This document shows, in pieces, positions 35,363 through 43,585 of a stretch of 64,000 nt of DNA (position 1 is the first letter of the stretch; every line of letters begins with the position of its first letter). The translations under genes were made by a program, and so were the position numbers. The stretch is from Bacteroidales bacterium (GTDB lineage Bacteria; Bacteroidota; Bacteroidia; Bacteroidales; UBA932), in contig JAFZWV010000013.1 in assembly GCA_017617035.1 (NCBI GenBank), positions 1 to 64,000 on the forward strand, in the 5' to 3' direction. The notes under the pieces were generated by a model. It was not told the origin of the DNA and searched no databases. It saw only the letters and a program-made list of their open reading frames with translations.

Positions 35363-36529
35363 ATGGAAAACCGTCCCCTGTTACGCATATCCATTCCTTT
35401 CGTCGCCGGCGTTGCCTGCGGCGGGGTTGTTTGCGCCGGAGATTTCTCCACGCGGCCTTTGGCCTTGGTCGAAATGACAATGGTTGTCTTGTGCCTGGTA
35501 TTGCTGGTTTGCGGGAAGCGATATGACCGCGCGCTGATTCCGGCAATGCTGTTTGCGCTGGGAGCGTTCTGTTATTCTTCGAGATTTCTCGACTACGCTC
35601 GAAATGACATACATACTGTCATCTCGACCAATTCCCATCATGTCATCTCGACCGAGCAATCGGGGCCCCCGCCAATTGCAAATTGGTGGGGTGAAGCAAG
35701 CGAGTGGAGAGATCTCATTACAACAATCCGATCCCGAATAGACGGCATTCCTTTCGAGCACTCGGAGACGGCGCCGCTGCTGAGGGCGCTGATGACGGGA
35801 GACCGGTCCGGGCTGGACCGGGAGACGGTCGCAGCGTTCAGGCGCAGCGGCGCCTCGCACCTGCTGGCACTATCGGGCCTGCATCTGGGAATCATCGCTA
35901 TGTTTTTGAGGTATTTGCTGATGGTTCTGGGACAATCGCGCCCCGCCGAGATCGTGCGCTCGGCGCTGCTGGTGGGCTTCTGCCTTGCGTACACGATCGC
36001 CTGCGGGGCGTCGCCCTCGCTTGTGAGGGCGCTACTGTTCGTTATCCTTCAGCAGGTGGCGGCGTTGTCGCCTGGTCGGCGGAGTTCCGGGGCCGACCGG
36101 CTCTGCCTCGCCGCCACCATCCAACTCGCAATTGACCCGACCGCTATAAGGTCTGTCGCCTTCCAACTCTCATATCTGGCTATGCTCGGCGTGGTATTCA
36201 TAGCCCCGAGACTGGAGGCATGGTATCCGGCGACCAGAATGTCGGCGAGGGTCGATCCTATGCGCTGGATGTGGAAGGCTGCCTCGACCGCCATCGCATG
36301 CCAGCTTACTACTGCGCCTGTAGTCATGCTACGTTTTGGATATCTGCCGCAATACTTTCTGCTCACCAATCTGATGGCAATGCCAGTCTGTGAACTCCTT
36401 CTACCGGTTGGGATAGTAGCGCTGATAACAACAAGCGCAGGCGGGAAGGCGCCTGCGCTCATCGTTCGCGTCACAGATTATATAGCGACGCTGTTGCTTG
36501 ATATACTTCGAATAATCTCCGAATTATGA
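35363..36529 (+). CDS. Short ComEC/Rec2-family membrane protein with translated repeats
   Basis: The 388-residue protein shows the ComEC competence domain: PLLRALMTGDRSGLDRETVA, FRRSGASHLLALSGLHLGII and later ASPSLVRALLFVILQQ. In competence systems this protein forms the inner-membrane channel for transforming single-stranded DNA. It is much shorter than usual (about 650-800 residues): the OB-fold/DUF4131 region is replaced by translated repeat DNA (GDFSTRPLALVEMTM and SRFLDYARNDIHTVIST), and there is no C-terminal beta-lactamase domain. It may be non-functional or a reduced form. It overlaps the convergent PEGA gene by six bases. Confidence 0.75.
   Translation: MENRPLLRISIPFVAGVACGGVVCAGDFSTRPLALVEMTMVVLCLVLLVCGKRYDRALIPAMLFALGAFCYSSRFLDYARNDIHTVISTNSHHVISTEQSGPPPIANWWGEASEWRDLITTIRSRIDGIPFEHSETAPLLRALMTGDRSGLDRETVAAFRRSGASHLLALSGLHLGIIAMFLRYLLMVLGQSRPAEIVRSALLVGFCLAYTIACGASPSLVRALLFVILQQVAALSPGRRSSGADRLCLAATIQLAIDPTAIRSVAFQLSYLAMLGVVFIAPRLEAWYPATRMSARVDPMRWMWKAASTAIACQLTTAPVVMLRFGYLPQYFLLTNLMAMPVCELLLPVGIVALITTSAGGKAPALIVRVTDYIATLLLDILRIISEL
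35439..35479 (+). repeat. Dispersed repeat inside comEC, first piece
   Basis: GAGATTTCTCCACGCG...TTGGTCGAAATGACA matches the repeat at 54792-54828 almost base for base. It is read in frame by comEC. Confidence 0.8.
35580..35725. repeat. Dispersed inverted repeat inside comEC, second piece
   Basis: It opens with GAGATTTCTCGACTACGCTC...GAAATGACA. It then carries the reverse-oriented partner TGTCATCTCGACCGAGC ... GCGAGTGGAGAGATCTC, together forming an imperfect palindrome of ~145 bases within the coding frame. Confidence 0.8.
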
Positions 36530-38278
36530 TTCAGCGGGCTCGGTGGGTTCAACCGGCTCTGCGGGCTCCTCAGGCTGAGGCTCCGGTTCAGCGGGCTGCT
36601 CCGGTTCCGGTTCCGGCTGAGGTTCGGGCTCAGCAGGCTGCTCGGCAGGTTCCTCTGCAGGCTCTTCTGCGGGTTCCTCTGCAGGTTCCTCGGCAGGCTC
36701 CTCAGCGGGCTCTTCTACAGGAGCTTCGGCGGGCTCATCAGCGGGAGTTTCTGCAGGTGCCTCGGCAGGCTCTTCAGCGGGAGCCTCAGCGGGTGCCTCG
36801 CAAGGCTCTTCGCATTTCTCCTCGCAGCATTCAGCGGGCTGCTCCTCAGCGGGTTTTTCCTCGCAGCACTCAGCGGGTTTTTCCTCGCAGCATTCAGCGG
36901 GTTTCTCCTCGCAGCACTCTGCGGGAGCCTCCTCTTCGGGAGCCTCCTCTTCGGCTTTCTGGCAGCAAGCCTCATCACACTCTGCCGCCTCTTCGCACTC
37001 CTCGGGGAGAGCTTCGAGTTCGGCCTCAACGACAATGCGCTTCGACTCGTCCATGTCTACCTCAAGGCTATCAGGCTTGAAGCCCTTCTTGTAGATCTCG
37101 ATACAGTGCTTTCCGTACTTGACCTTCGGGAGATAAACAGGGCTCTTACCTACGTGCTCACCGTCTACAAAGACGCAAGCCTTGGCAGGATAAGACATGA
37201 TCACGATATTACCGTAAATGGGAGTGGGATCGGGGATTACGATCTCGACCACCTCTGGATTGATCTCGATCTTCTCGGTGACGACAGCGGAGGTATAGCC
37301 AATCTCGCGAGCCTCGAAGTCATATACTCCGGCAAGGAGTTTTCCGGTCCATGTACCTTCACCCTTCTTCTCTCCGTTGGCCCAAATCTCTGAACCCTCT
37401 TTGGTAGTAAGGGTTACGATTGAGAACCTGGGATCGAGGCAAGGAGAAACCACGAGTGTATCGTTATCCTTGATATTGATGGTTGCGATATAGTTGTTGT
37501 ACTGCTCCTGGGCGATAAGGAGTTTGTGCTCGCCGTTAAGAAGCTGGCCAACCTTAAGAGGAGCCTTGCCGACGAACTCGTCGTCGATATAGACAGATGC
37601 GTCGGTGATAGCCTCGTCGTTGTCGAGAACTTTTAGCCAACCATTGGCCTCACGAAGAGAAACCTCGAGTTCGTATTTCTCGTCTGCGGTAAGGGTGAAC
37701 TCGCCTTCCTGAGGATAGAAGCCCTTTGCGGAGATCTTGAACTTGTAATCACCGACTTCGAGGAGCTTCTGAGCCTCGCCGTCGCGGGCGGTAAGGGTCT
37801 CGCTTCCGAGCTCGATAACTGCCTGGGCAGGGTTCACGGTAAAGAGCACGAACTGCTGGTCTGCAACTACCACGGGTTCCGGTTCCGGTTCGGGTTCCGG
37901 CTCGGGTGCAGGAATAGCCTCAAGTTCGAGAATGTAGGTCTTGCCGGCCTTAAGGGCAATCGGGAATTCGTATTCGACAGAGCCGAGCTCGGCGTTGTCG
38001 ATCTTCACAGACTTATCCTTCGCGCTCACATACATAAGAGCAGGCTGGGTAGCGACTGCGGTAGCACCCTCAGACTGATAGAGGGTTTCCTTGCCGTCGA
38101 TAAGTTTGATGACGGCACATTTCTTACCGTTGGCGTCTTTTTTGGCGGTAGCCTTACGACATGCGGTTTTGTCTTTAGGATCAAGACGGAAACTCTTAAC
38201 ATTGAGTTCCTGGGCATAGACGGCGCTTCCGATCAGAAGGACCGACGCTGCGAGTGCAAGTTTATACAACGATTTCAT
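36524..38278 (-). CDS. PEGA-domain surface protein with Cys/Glu/Pro-rich repeat tail
   Basis: The 584-residue protein has a signal peptide (LALAASVLLIGSAVYAQ). A Pro-Glu spacer (EPEPEPEPEPVVV) occurs at about 130. Several PEGA-like beta repeats follow (for example NAGL-type segments SVYIDDEFVGKAPLKVG, EIWANGEKKGEGTW and KACVFVDGEHVGKSPVYLP). The final ~170 residues are low complexity: four PAECCEEK-type repeats with Cys-Cys pairs, then long PAEEPAEE and EPEPQPE runs. PEGA domains are extracytoplasmic and often surface-exposed. The tail may span the wall or bind metal; unproven. It lies 12 bases behind the EF-hand gene, in one operon. Confidence 0.75.
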   Translation of the reverse strand: MKSLYKLALAASVLLIGSAVYAQELNVKSFRLDPKDKTACRKATAKKDANGKKCAVIKLIDGKETLYQSEGATAVATQPALMYVSAKDKSVKIDNAELGSVEYEFPIALKAGKTYILELEAIPAPEPEPEPEPEPVVVADQQFVLFTVNPAQAVIELGSETLTARDGEAQKLLEVGDYKFKISAKGFYPQEGEFTLTADEKYELEVSLREANGWLKVLDNDEAITDASVYIDDEFVGKAPLKVGQLLNGEHKLLIAQEQYNNYIATINIKDNDTLVVSPCLDPRFSIVTLTTKEGSEIWANGEKKGEGTWTGKLLAGVYDFEAREIGYTSAVVTEKIEINPEVVEIVIPDPTPIYGNIVIMSYPAKACVFVDGEHVGKSPVYLPKVKYGKHCIEIYKKGFKPDSLEVDMDESKRIVVEAELEALPEECEEAAECDEACCQKAEEEAPEEEAPAECCEEKPAECCEEKPAECCEEKPAEEQPAECCEEKCEEPCEAPAEAPAEEPAEAPAETPADEPAEAPVEEPAEEPAEEPAEEPAEEPAEEPAEQPAEPEPQPEPEPEQPAEPEPQPEEPAEPVEPTEPAES

Positions 38279-38290
38279 ATGGTTATTAGT

Positions 38291-40501
38291 TTATTCTTCA
38301 ACAGGTGCTGCTTCTGAGGGAGCCGCATCTTCTGCGGGAGCCTCGGCAGGTGCTTCTACCTGCTCTACCTTAGGCTTACGCTCGATGCCCATCCACTTCA
38401 GGTTGTTGGTGAAGTACAGACCGGCAAATGCGCCGCCAAGAAGGAGAAGGATAATGATAATTGCCGGCCAGGGGCTCTTCTTGGGCGCATAAGGATCGTC
38501 CTTCGCAGCAAGCTTGGGATACTTGGCCAGCGAGGTGAGGGTGGCGCCGAAGACGATGTTGACAATGATCTTGCTGTTGATAGCCCAGCCGTTGGCATTC
38601 AGAACCGGACCGAGGTTGCGCTTACGCAACTTCAGCCACGCAATGAACATCGACGGGCCGGAAATCACAATGATCAGGACCAGGATGGCGATAAGCGGTG
38701 TGTACCAGTGTGAGAACAGAGCTGCAAGGGCCGAGAGCACAAAGCCAAGGGCAAGGCCGATGGCAGCGAATATACCAGCGAACTTGGCGATATCGAACTT
38801 ATTCTCTACAGGAGCGGCCTTGGCGGCTTCCTTGTCGGCCGGCAGGGACGCGGTGTTGGCTTTGGATGTGAGATCTCCGGTAACCTTTGCGTCTTTTTCT
38901 GCCGCACTCTTATTGATACGGTCGGAAATAGTGCGGGCGAGCTTCTTATACGGCGACCAGAAAGCCTGGCGGACACTGACAGGATTCTCGACTATCTTTG
39001 TCACAGTTGCGTCATAGTCGAGGCCATTGCGATCGTAGAACACAGCGTTCTTACCAACGCGCAGATCATCGACATCGCCATCGGTCAGGACTGCCGCGAT
39101 AAGGGCTGTCTTACCGGTCGACTTCGAGACACAGTTGCAGTAAAGGATATACATTCCGCTCTGGACAGCCATATCGGCATGCTTGCCCATGTCGGCTACG
39201 TTGATACAGAGATCGAGGCACCTCTGGTCGATGTAGAGCTTTCCGGCCTGGAACACTGCGAGTTCAGTGCGGCTATAGAAAGCACCCATGATCACGTAGT
39301 TGTTCAGGAACTCGAAGAAGTAGCGGTAGATGTGCATCAGCTTGTCCACTTCGTCGATGGCGTTGGCCTGCTCGGTAAGGGCGAGGTCTTGCTCAATAAG
39401 GGCGAGGACGTCCTCTTTCTTATTGGCCTTGAGGAGTTCCTTTGCCTTTTCGAGACCCAGAGACTCCACGGCTGCGCCAGCCTTGCTGCCGGCCCATGCC
39501 TTGAAAGCACCGAACTTGTCGACGATGGCGCCCCACTGCTCCTCCGTCATTCCCTTCTTGCCCTTGAGTTCCTTGTCGAGAACGAGGGCCTTCAGGTTAT
39601 CGAACGCACCTTTCCATGCCGGGTTGATGCCATCAAAGGCAAGAACACCTTCGGCATTCGGACGGGCGAGAGGATACTCGGCGATCTGTGCCATTTCGGC
39701 TGTCATATCTCCGGCGCTGATGGCCTGAATCTTAGCGACATCTACGTCGACTGCGCCAGCTGCATCAGCGTTGAAGGCGATGAGTTTGCAGCGGAGGAAG
39801 TAGTCTGCGACCTTAGGCATTACGGCCTCTACGGCTGCAAGAGCGGCCTCTGTATCGTCGCCGAATGGGAGGATGTCCTTAGTCTTGGCTTCAGCCCATG
39901 CCACATAAGCGGCGAGGGCATCGTAGAAAGCGGTGATAAGATCTGCATCGACACCTGCCACGCCGCTGCGGTCGGTCTTGGATCCGACAAGGGCAACTGT
40001 CTGGTTGATGGCCTCCTTAACGGCCTCATCATCTGTACTGTCTGCGGTAACGATACCGTCGCCGTTGAACTTGGTTCCGGAGAAAATCGCCACGCTGTCC
40101 GAAGAATCAGCAAGGGTGATTTCTTCAGCATCGGCTTTTCCGAGGTTGGCGAGGATCTGCTTTGCAGAGTTGTAGAGACGGGCGCCGGCCTCAACTCCCT
40201 GATTGAGCTCATTCAGGGGGAGTGTATCGGAACCCTTGAGGATAAGATCCTTATCCTTAAGAACGGATGTGATCCATTCCGCCGCAGCTACGACTTCGTA
40301 CACCCTGATCTTGCCGTCTTTGTCTGTGTCCAGCAATGTGAGAGTTTTTTTGTCGAATTCGAGGCCGTCGACGGGACAGCTGAGGACGGTCCAGAGTTTC
40401 TGGTCAAGTTCGCCCAGGTGTGCGACATCTTCGCCTGAAGAAATCTTTACCCTGGTAACACCGCCGATAGAGCAAAAGCTCCAAGGATACTTGTTGTCCA
40501 T
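38291..40501 (-). CDS. EF-hand membrane protein of unknown function
   Basis: I do not recognise the 736-residue protein beyond its parts. A canonical EF-hand loop lies at residues 58-69 (DTDKDGKIRVYE, with Asp at 1, 3 and 5 and Glu at 12), and a degenerate second loop at about 144-158 (KFNGDGIVTADSTDD). A long helical region follows with no known motif. Membrane helices are predicted at about 573-596, 600-622 and 679-698, and the tail is Ala/Glu/Pro-rich. No signal peptide is seen, so the large N-terminal part is probably cytoplasmic. It heads the operon with the PEGA gene; promoter at 40550-40557. Confidence 0.7.
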   Translation of the reverse strand: MDNKYPWSFCSIGGVTRVKISSGEDVAHLGELDQKLWTVLSCPVDGLEFDKKTLTLLDTDKDGKIRVYEVVAAAEWITSVLKDKDLILKGSDTLPLNELNQGVEAGARLYNSAKQILANLGKADAEEITLADSSDSVAIFSGTKFNGDGIVTADSTDDEAVKEAINQTVALVGSKTDRSGVAGVDADLITAFYDALAAYVAWAEAKTKDILPFGDDTEAALAAVEAVMPKVADYFLRCKLIAFNADAAGAVDVDVAKIQAISAGDMTAEMAQIAEYPLARPNAEGVLAFDGINPAWKGAFDNLKALVLDKELKGKKGMTEEQWGAIVDKFGAFKAWAGSKAGAAVESLGLEKAKELLKANKKEDVLALIEQDLALTEQANAIDEVDKLMHIYRYFFEFLNNYVIMGAFYSRTELAVFQAGKLYIDQRCLDLCINVADMGKHADMAVQSGMYILYCNCVSKSTGKTALIAAVLTDGDVDDLRVGKNAVFYDRNGLDYDATVTKIVENPVSVRQAFWSPYKKLARTISDRINKSAAEKDAKVTGDLTSKANTASLPADKEAAKAAPVENKFDIAKFAGIFAAIGLALGFVLSALAALFSHWYTPLIAILVLIIVISGPSMFIAWLKLRKRNLGPVLNANGWAINSKIIVNIVFGATLTSLAKYPKLAAKDDPYAPKKSPWPAIIIILLLLGGAFAGLYFTNNLKWMGIERKPKVEQVEAPAEAPAEDAAPSEAAPVEE

Positions 40502-40549
40502 TGATTCAGGTTTTTATATTAGTTTTATCTGTTATCGGGTTCAATCTCT

Positions 40550-40557
40550 CAAAGTTA
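40550..40557 (-). promoter_or_regulatory. -7 element TAACTTTG for the EF-hand/PEGA operon
   Basis: Exact match, 48 bases before the start codon. Confidence 0.62.
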
Positions 40558-40571
40558 GGAAAATAATTTTA

Positions 40572-40579
40572 TATATTTG
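40572..40579 (+). promoter_or_regulatory. -7 element TATATTTG for the DUF389 gene
   Basis: Exact match 18 bases before the ATG at 40598. It covers the alternative upstream start, which is therefore unlikely. Confidence 0.68.
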
Positions 40580-40597
40580 CTTAAACAGACTGCGACA

Positions 40598-41929
40598 ATG
40601 GAAACTAACTTTTGGGGTAAAATAGCCACCTTTATAAACGTAAGGAGCGAAACCGATATTCAAGCGGCCAATCTAATCATACGCAAGAACATCCACTTCC
40701 GCGGAATGACCGTCTTCATCCTCGCCTGCGCAATCATCATCGCAAGCGTCGGACTGAACCTCAATTCCATTCCGGTAATCATCGGTGCGATGCTCATTTC
40801 CCCGGTCATGGGCCCGATTCTCGGCTTTGGCCTTGGACTTGCCACCAACGACACCTCGCTGGTAAGGGACGCGCTGAAGAACTTCCTTATCATGGTCGGC
40901 ATCAGCATACTTGCCTCCGCGATTTACTTCCTGTTGTCGCCCCTCTCCCCCAGCCAGAAAACCGAACTTCTGGCGCGCACCAACCCGACCATCTACGACG
41001 TTCTGATCGCCCTGTTCGGCGGCGCCGCCGGCATGTTCGCCACCTCCCGCAAAGAGGGCGGCACCGTTATCCCCGGAGTCGCAATCGCCACCGCCCTGAT
41101 GCCGCCGCTCTGCACGGTCGGCTATGGACTTGCCCATCTCGACCCGAAATTCATTTTCGGAGCTCTGTACCTATTCATAATCAATAGTATCTTCATCGCC
41201 CTGGCAACCTTCCTGGTCGCTAAATATCTCCGCTTCCCCTCTGTTTTCGCCGAGGACGAAATTCGCAGAAAACGCGCCCGCAGGATTATTGGCGTCATCA
41301 TGCTCATCATAGTAGTCCCGAGCATCATTTCCGCCGTACAGATAGTGCGCGAGACCAACTTCGAGCGCAGCGTCGAGACCTTAGTCGAGAAGAACAAAAC
41401 AGTGGGCAGAAGCTACATCTTCAACTACACAATCGAAAAGCAGGGTCGCGGCCACGCCGTCCAGCTCTTCGTAGCCGGCGAAGTACTGCCAGACGCCGAG
41501 AAGGAAAGCATATACCTGGACGCCGAAGAACTTGGAATCAAGCGCAACCAGCTCAGTTTCCACGAAGACGCGGCAGTCAGGGCCGGAATCGACGGCGAAC
41601 TCCTCAAGAACTATTATGAGGACAATGCCCGCAAGATGAACGCACTGAACGAAGATGTCAAGCGCCTAAATACTGAGCTCGAAGAATACAAGTCAAAGGA
41701 ACTTCCAGCTAAGGTCCTCGCCCTCGAGATAGCCTCTCAATACGATAACATCACCAACGTATCCATCTCACGCGGCGAGTCCGTCGATCCTCTGACCGGC
41801 GAGACCTCCGACGAAGTTCTCATACTTCTTACAGTAAGCGAGCCTCTCACCGACGAAGCTCTCGACAAAATGACCAACTGGCTCCGGGTCCGCCTCGAAA
41901 CCCCCAACGTCGTTATTCTACAAAAATAA
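40598..41929 (+). CDS. DUF389-family integral membrane protein
   Basis: The protein is 443 residues. About six membrane helices occur in the first ~230 residues, with the family's GAMLISPVMGPILGFGLGLA and FGGAAGMFATSRKEGGTVIP, then AIATALMPPLCTVGYGLA. A soluble C-terminal half contains a coiled-coil stretch (DVKRLNTELEEYKSKELPAK). DUF389 proteins are widespread with no established function. The ATG at 40598 is preferred over 40577 because of the promoter. It is monocistronic and ends at the half-copy of structured element C. Confidence 0.85.
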   Translation: METNFWGKIATFINVRSETDIQAANLIIRKNIHFRGMTVFILACAIIIASVGLNLNSIPVIIGAMLISPVMGPILGFGLGLATNDTSLVRDALKNFLIMVGISILASAIYFLLSPLSPSQKTELLARTNPTIYDVLIALFGGAAGMFATSRKEGGTVIPGVAIATALMPPLCTVGYGLAHLDPKFIFGALYLFIINSIFIALATFLVAKYLRFPSVFAEDEIRRKRARRIIGVIMLIIVVPSIISAVQIVRETNFERSVETLVEKNKTVGRSYIFNYTIEKQGRGHAVQLFVAGEVLPDAEKESIYLDAEELGIKRNQLSFHEDAAVRAGIDGELLKNYYEDNARKMNALNEDVKRLNTELEEYKSKELPAKVLALEIASQYDNITNVSISRGESVDPLTGETSDEVLILLTVSEPLTDEALDKMTNWLRVRLETPNVVILQK

Positions 41930-41934
41930 TAACA

Positions 41935-42001
41935 GTCCAGGCAGGTAGCTGTCCCAGCGCCCATTTTCCCGGACTAGGGTCGCCGTTAATTGTCGCAAAG
42001 G
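41935..42001 (+). repeat. Left-half copy preceding structured element C
   Basis: It repeats the left arm GTCCAGGCAGGTAGCTGTCC and the core ATTTTCCCGGACTAGGGTCG, then diverges (TTAATTGTCGCAAAGG) without a right arm. Its arm could compete with that of the full copy for the single right arm. Confidence 0.85.
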
Positions 42002-42106
42002 GTCCAGGCAGGTAGCTGTCCAAAGGCCCATTTTCCCGGACTAGGGTCGCCGCCAGACGCGCAGCGTCGACAGGCGATAGGGCCTTTGGACAGCTACCTG
42101 CTGGAC
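42002..42106 (+). repeat. Structured element C
   Basis: The left arm GTCCAGGCAGGTAGCTGTCC... pairs with a right arm ending ...CAGCTACCTGCTGGAC, broken by one unpaired base. The core is the same as in the other copies, with apical hairpin GACGC-GCA-GCGTC and inner stem GTCGCC/GGCGAT. It fills the gap between two convergent genes. Its right end touches the stop codon of the CNNM-type gene. Confidence 0.88.
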
Positions 42107-43189
42107 TTAATTCCTGGATGATTTAGAAGAATTCGCGGCTTTTTTGGCGGCGATGGCAGCGGCGGTTCGCTGGGTGCGGGTCCAGCGGTCGCGGGCGAGC
42201 TGCTGCATGTCGCGAACTGTATCCTGTTCGTCGACGATTTCGCTGCCGAGAAGAGTCTCGATGACGTCCTCGAGAGTAAGGATTCCCTGGAAGGAACCGT
42301 ATTCGTTGATGACGACAGCTATCTGCTCGTCTTTAGAGAGCATCTCATCCCAGATTTCGTCGAGAGGCTTATCCTCGCTGAACGAAGGGATGTCGCGCTT
42401 GATGGTAGACAGAGTCAGGTCGAACTTGTCGTCGGCCATCAGCTGCAGAGCCTCCATTCTCAAAATGTATCCGGTGATATACTCGTCGTTATCCGCATAG
42501 ACCGGAATACGGGAATGGTGGGCGTAGCGCTCGTCGTGGTGGAACTCGCGCAGAGTCATCGACTCCGGCGCGATGGAGGCCACGACGCGCGGTGTCATCA
42601 CATCCGAAGCCGTCACCTCATCCATATTGATCAGGTTCTGGATAATGGTACTCTCATCCTGCTCCAGGTCCCCCTCCTCTTCGGAAGCCACGGCCATGGC
42701 CGCGACCTCGTCGCGCGAGACAGAGACCTCTGCGTCGCGAGGAGCGATGACCCTGGTTAGTTTCTCAACGCACCAGACTATGGGGAACATGACGACCACA
42801 AGGATGCGCAGCGAGAAGGTCGCGAAGCCCATAAGCGACTTCCAGTAGGAGGTACCGATAGTCTTCGGGATAATCTCCGAGAAAATCAGGATCAGGATAG
42901 TAGCAATCGCGGTGATTACACCGAACCATGCAGAGCCGAAAAGGATAGTTGCCTGACGGCCTACTCCGGCGGCGCCGATAGTATTTACTATAGTATTCAG
43001 AGACAGAATTGCGGCTATGGGCCTGGACGACTCAGTCTTGAATTTCTTGAAACGGGTTGCGGGCTTGTATCCCTCCTCTTCCCTGAGGGTGATATACGAG
43101 ATCGGGGTGGACATCAACGTCGCCTCCAACACAGAGCAGAGGAACGAGACGGCCATCGTGCCGAAAAGGAAGAGAAGAAGAAGACCCAT
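42107..43189 (-). CDS. CNNM/HlyC-CorC-type membrane protein (DUF21 plus CBS pair)
   Basis: The 360-residue protein has an N-terminal DUF21 membrane domain with three to four helices (starting LLLLFLFGTMAVSFLCSVLE and including NTIGAAGVGRQATILFGSAW). Two CBS domains follow (DEVTASDVMTPRVVASIAPE and VVINEYGSFQGILTLEDVIE). The C-terminal CorC/HlyC transport-associated domain is absent, replaced by a basic tail. Relatives are linked to Mg2+ or other divalent cation export; the hemolysin name is historical. It is the last gene of the ileS-lspA run; element C follows. Confidence 0.88.
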   Translation of the reverse strand: MGLLLLFLFGTMAVSFLCSVLEATLMSTPISYITLREEEGYKPATRFKKFKTESSRPIAAILSLNTIVNTIGAAGVGRQATILFGSAWFGVITAIATILILIFSEIIPKTIGTSYWKSLMGFATFSLRILVVVMFPIVWCVEKLTRVIAPRDAEVSVSRDEVAAMAVASEEEGDLEQDESTIIQNLINMDEVTASDVMTPRVVASIAPESMTLREFHHDERYAHHSRIPVYADNDEYITGYILRMEALQLMADDKFDLTLSTIKRDIPSFSEDKPLDEIWDEMLSKDEQIAVVINEYGSFQGILTLEDVIETLLGSEIVDEQDTVRDMQQLARDRWTRTQRTAAAIAAKKAANSSKSSRN

Positions 43190-43192
43190 AAA

Positions 43193-43585
43193 CTATTTCT
43201 GATCGACGTTTTTACCGTACACTACCAGTCTCTGGAAGGTGTACTCGGTAGCAAGGTTGAAGAACAGGTTGATAAAGGTCACCAGATACTCGTTCCACCA
43301 CATGTTTCCTGCCAGCTCGTTTTCGAGCCAGAGGGACACGGGGGTAAAGACGCAGTAGTATCCGAAGACCTTGAGCATGGCTTTCGGAACATTGACCGTC
43401 GACTTGAAGGTAAACCTCCTGTTGATGGTAAAGTTCCAGATAACGGACAGGACAAGAGCGATGAAATACGATACCCAGTAGTGCCAGTGAAAGAGCTCGT
43501 TGAAAAGGGCGAAAGAGCCCATCTCAATGAGACCCGCGCTGGCCGAAAGCAGCGTGTACTTAAAGAATCTCAGATATTCGTTCAT
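43193..43585 (-). CDS. GtrA-like membrane protein
   Basis: The protein is 130 residues from the ATG at 43585. Four hydrophobic helices match the GtrA family: FFKYTLLSASAGLIEMGSFA, then SYFIALVLSVIWNFTINRRF with the conserved NFTINRRFTFKS, and LATEYTFQRLVVYG at the end. GtrA proteins are thought to help move lipid-linked sugars across the inner membrane. The frame could extend upstream, but the extra residues are unlike the family. It overlaps the GH27 stop by four bases (ATGA). Confidence 0.88.
   Translation of the reverse strand: MNEYLRFFKYTLLSASAGLIEMGSFALFNELFHWHYWVSYFIALVLSVIWNFTINRRFTFKSTVNVPKAMLKVFGYYCVFTPVSLWLENELAGNMWWNEYLVTFINLFFNLATEYTFQRLVVYGKNVDQK

Noticed and set aside
35381..35860. 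159-residue open frame opposite comEC
   Set aside because: It mostly translates the inverted repeats in reverse (CHFDQGQRPRGEISG) and has no domain.
36526..37080. Arg/Pro/Gln-rich 184-residue open frame on the plus strand
   Set aside because: It is the reverse reading of the Glu/Pro/Ala repeat tail of the PEGA protein.
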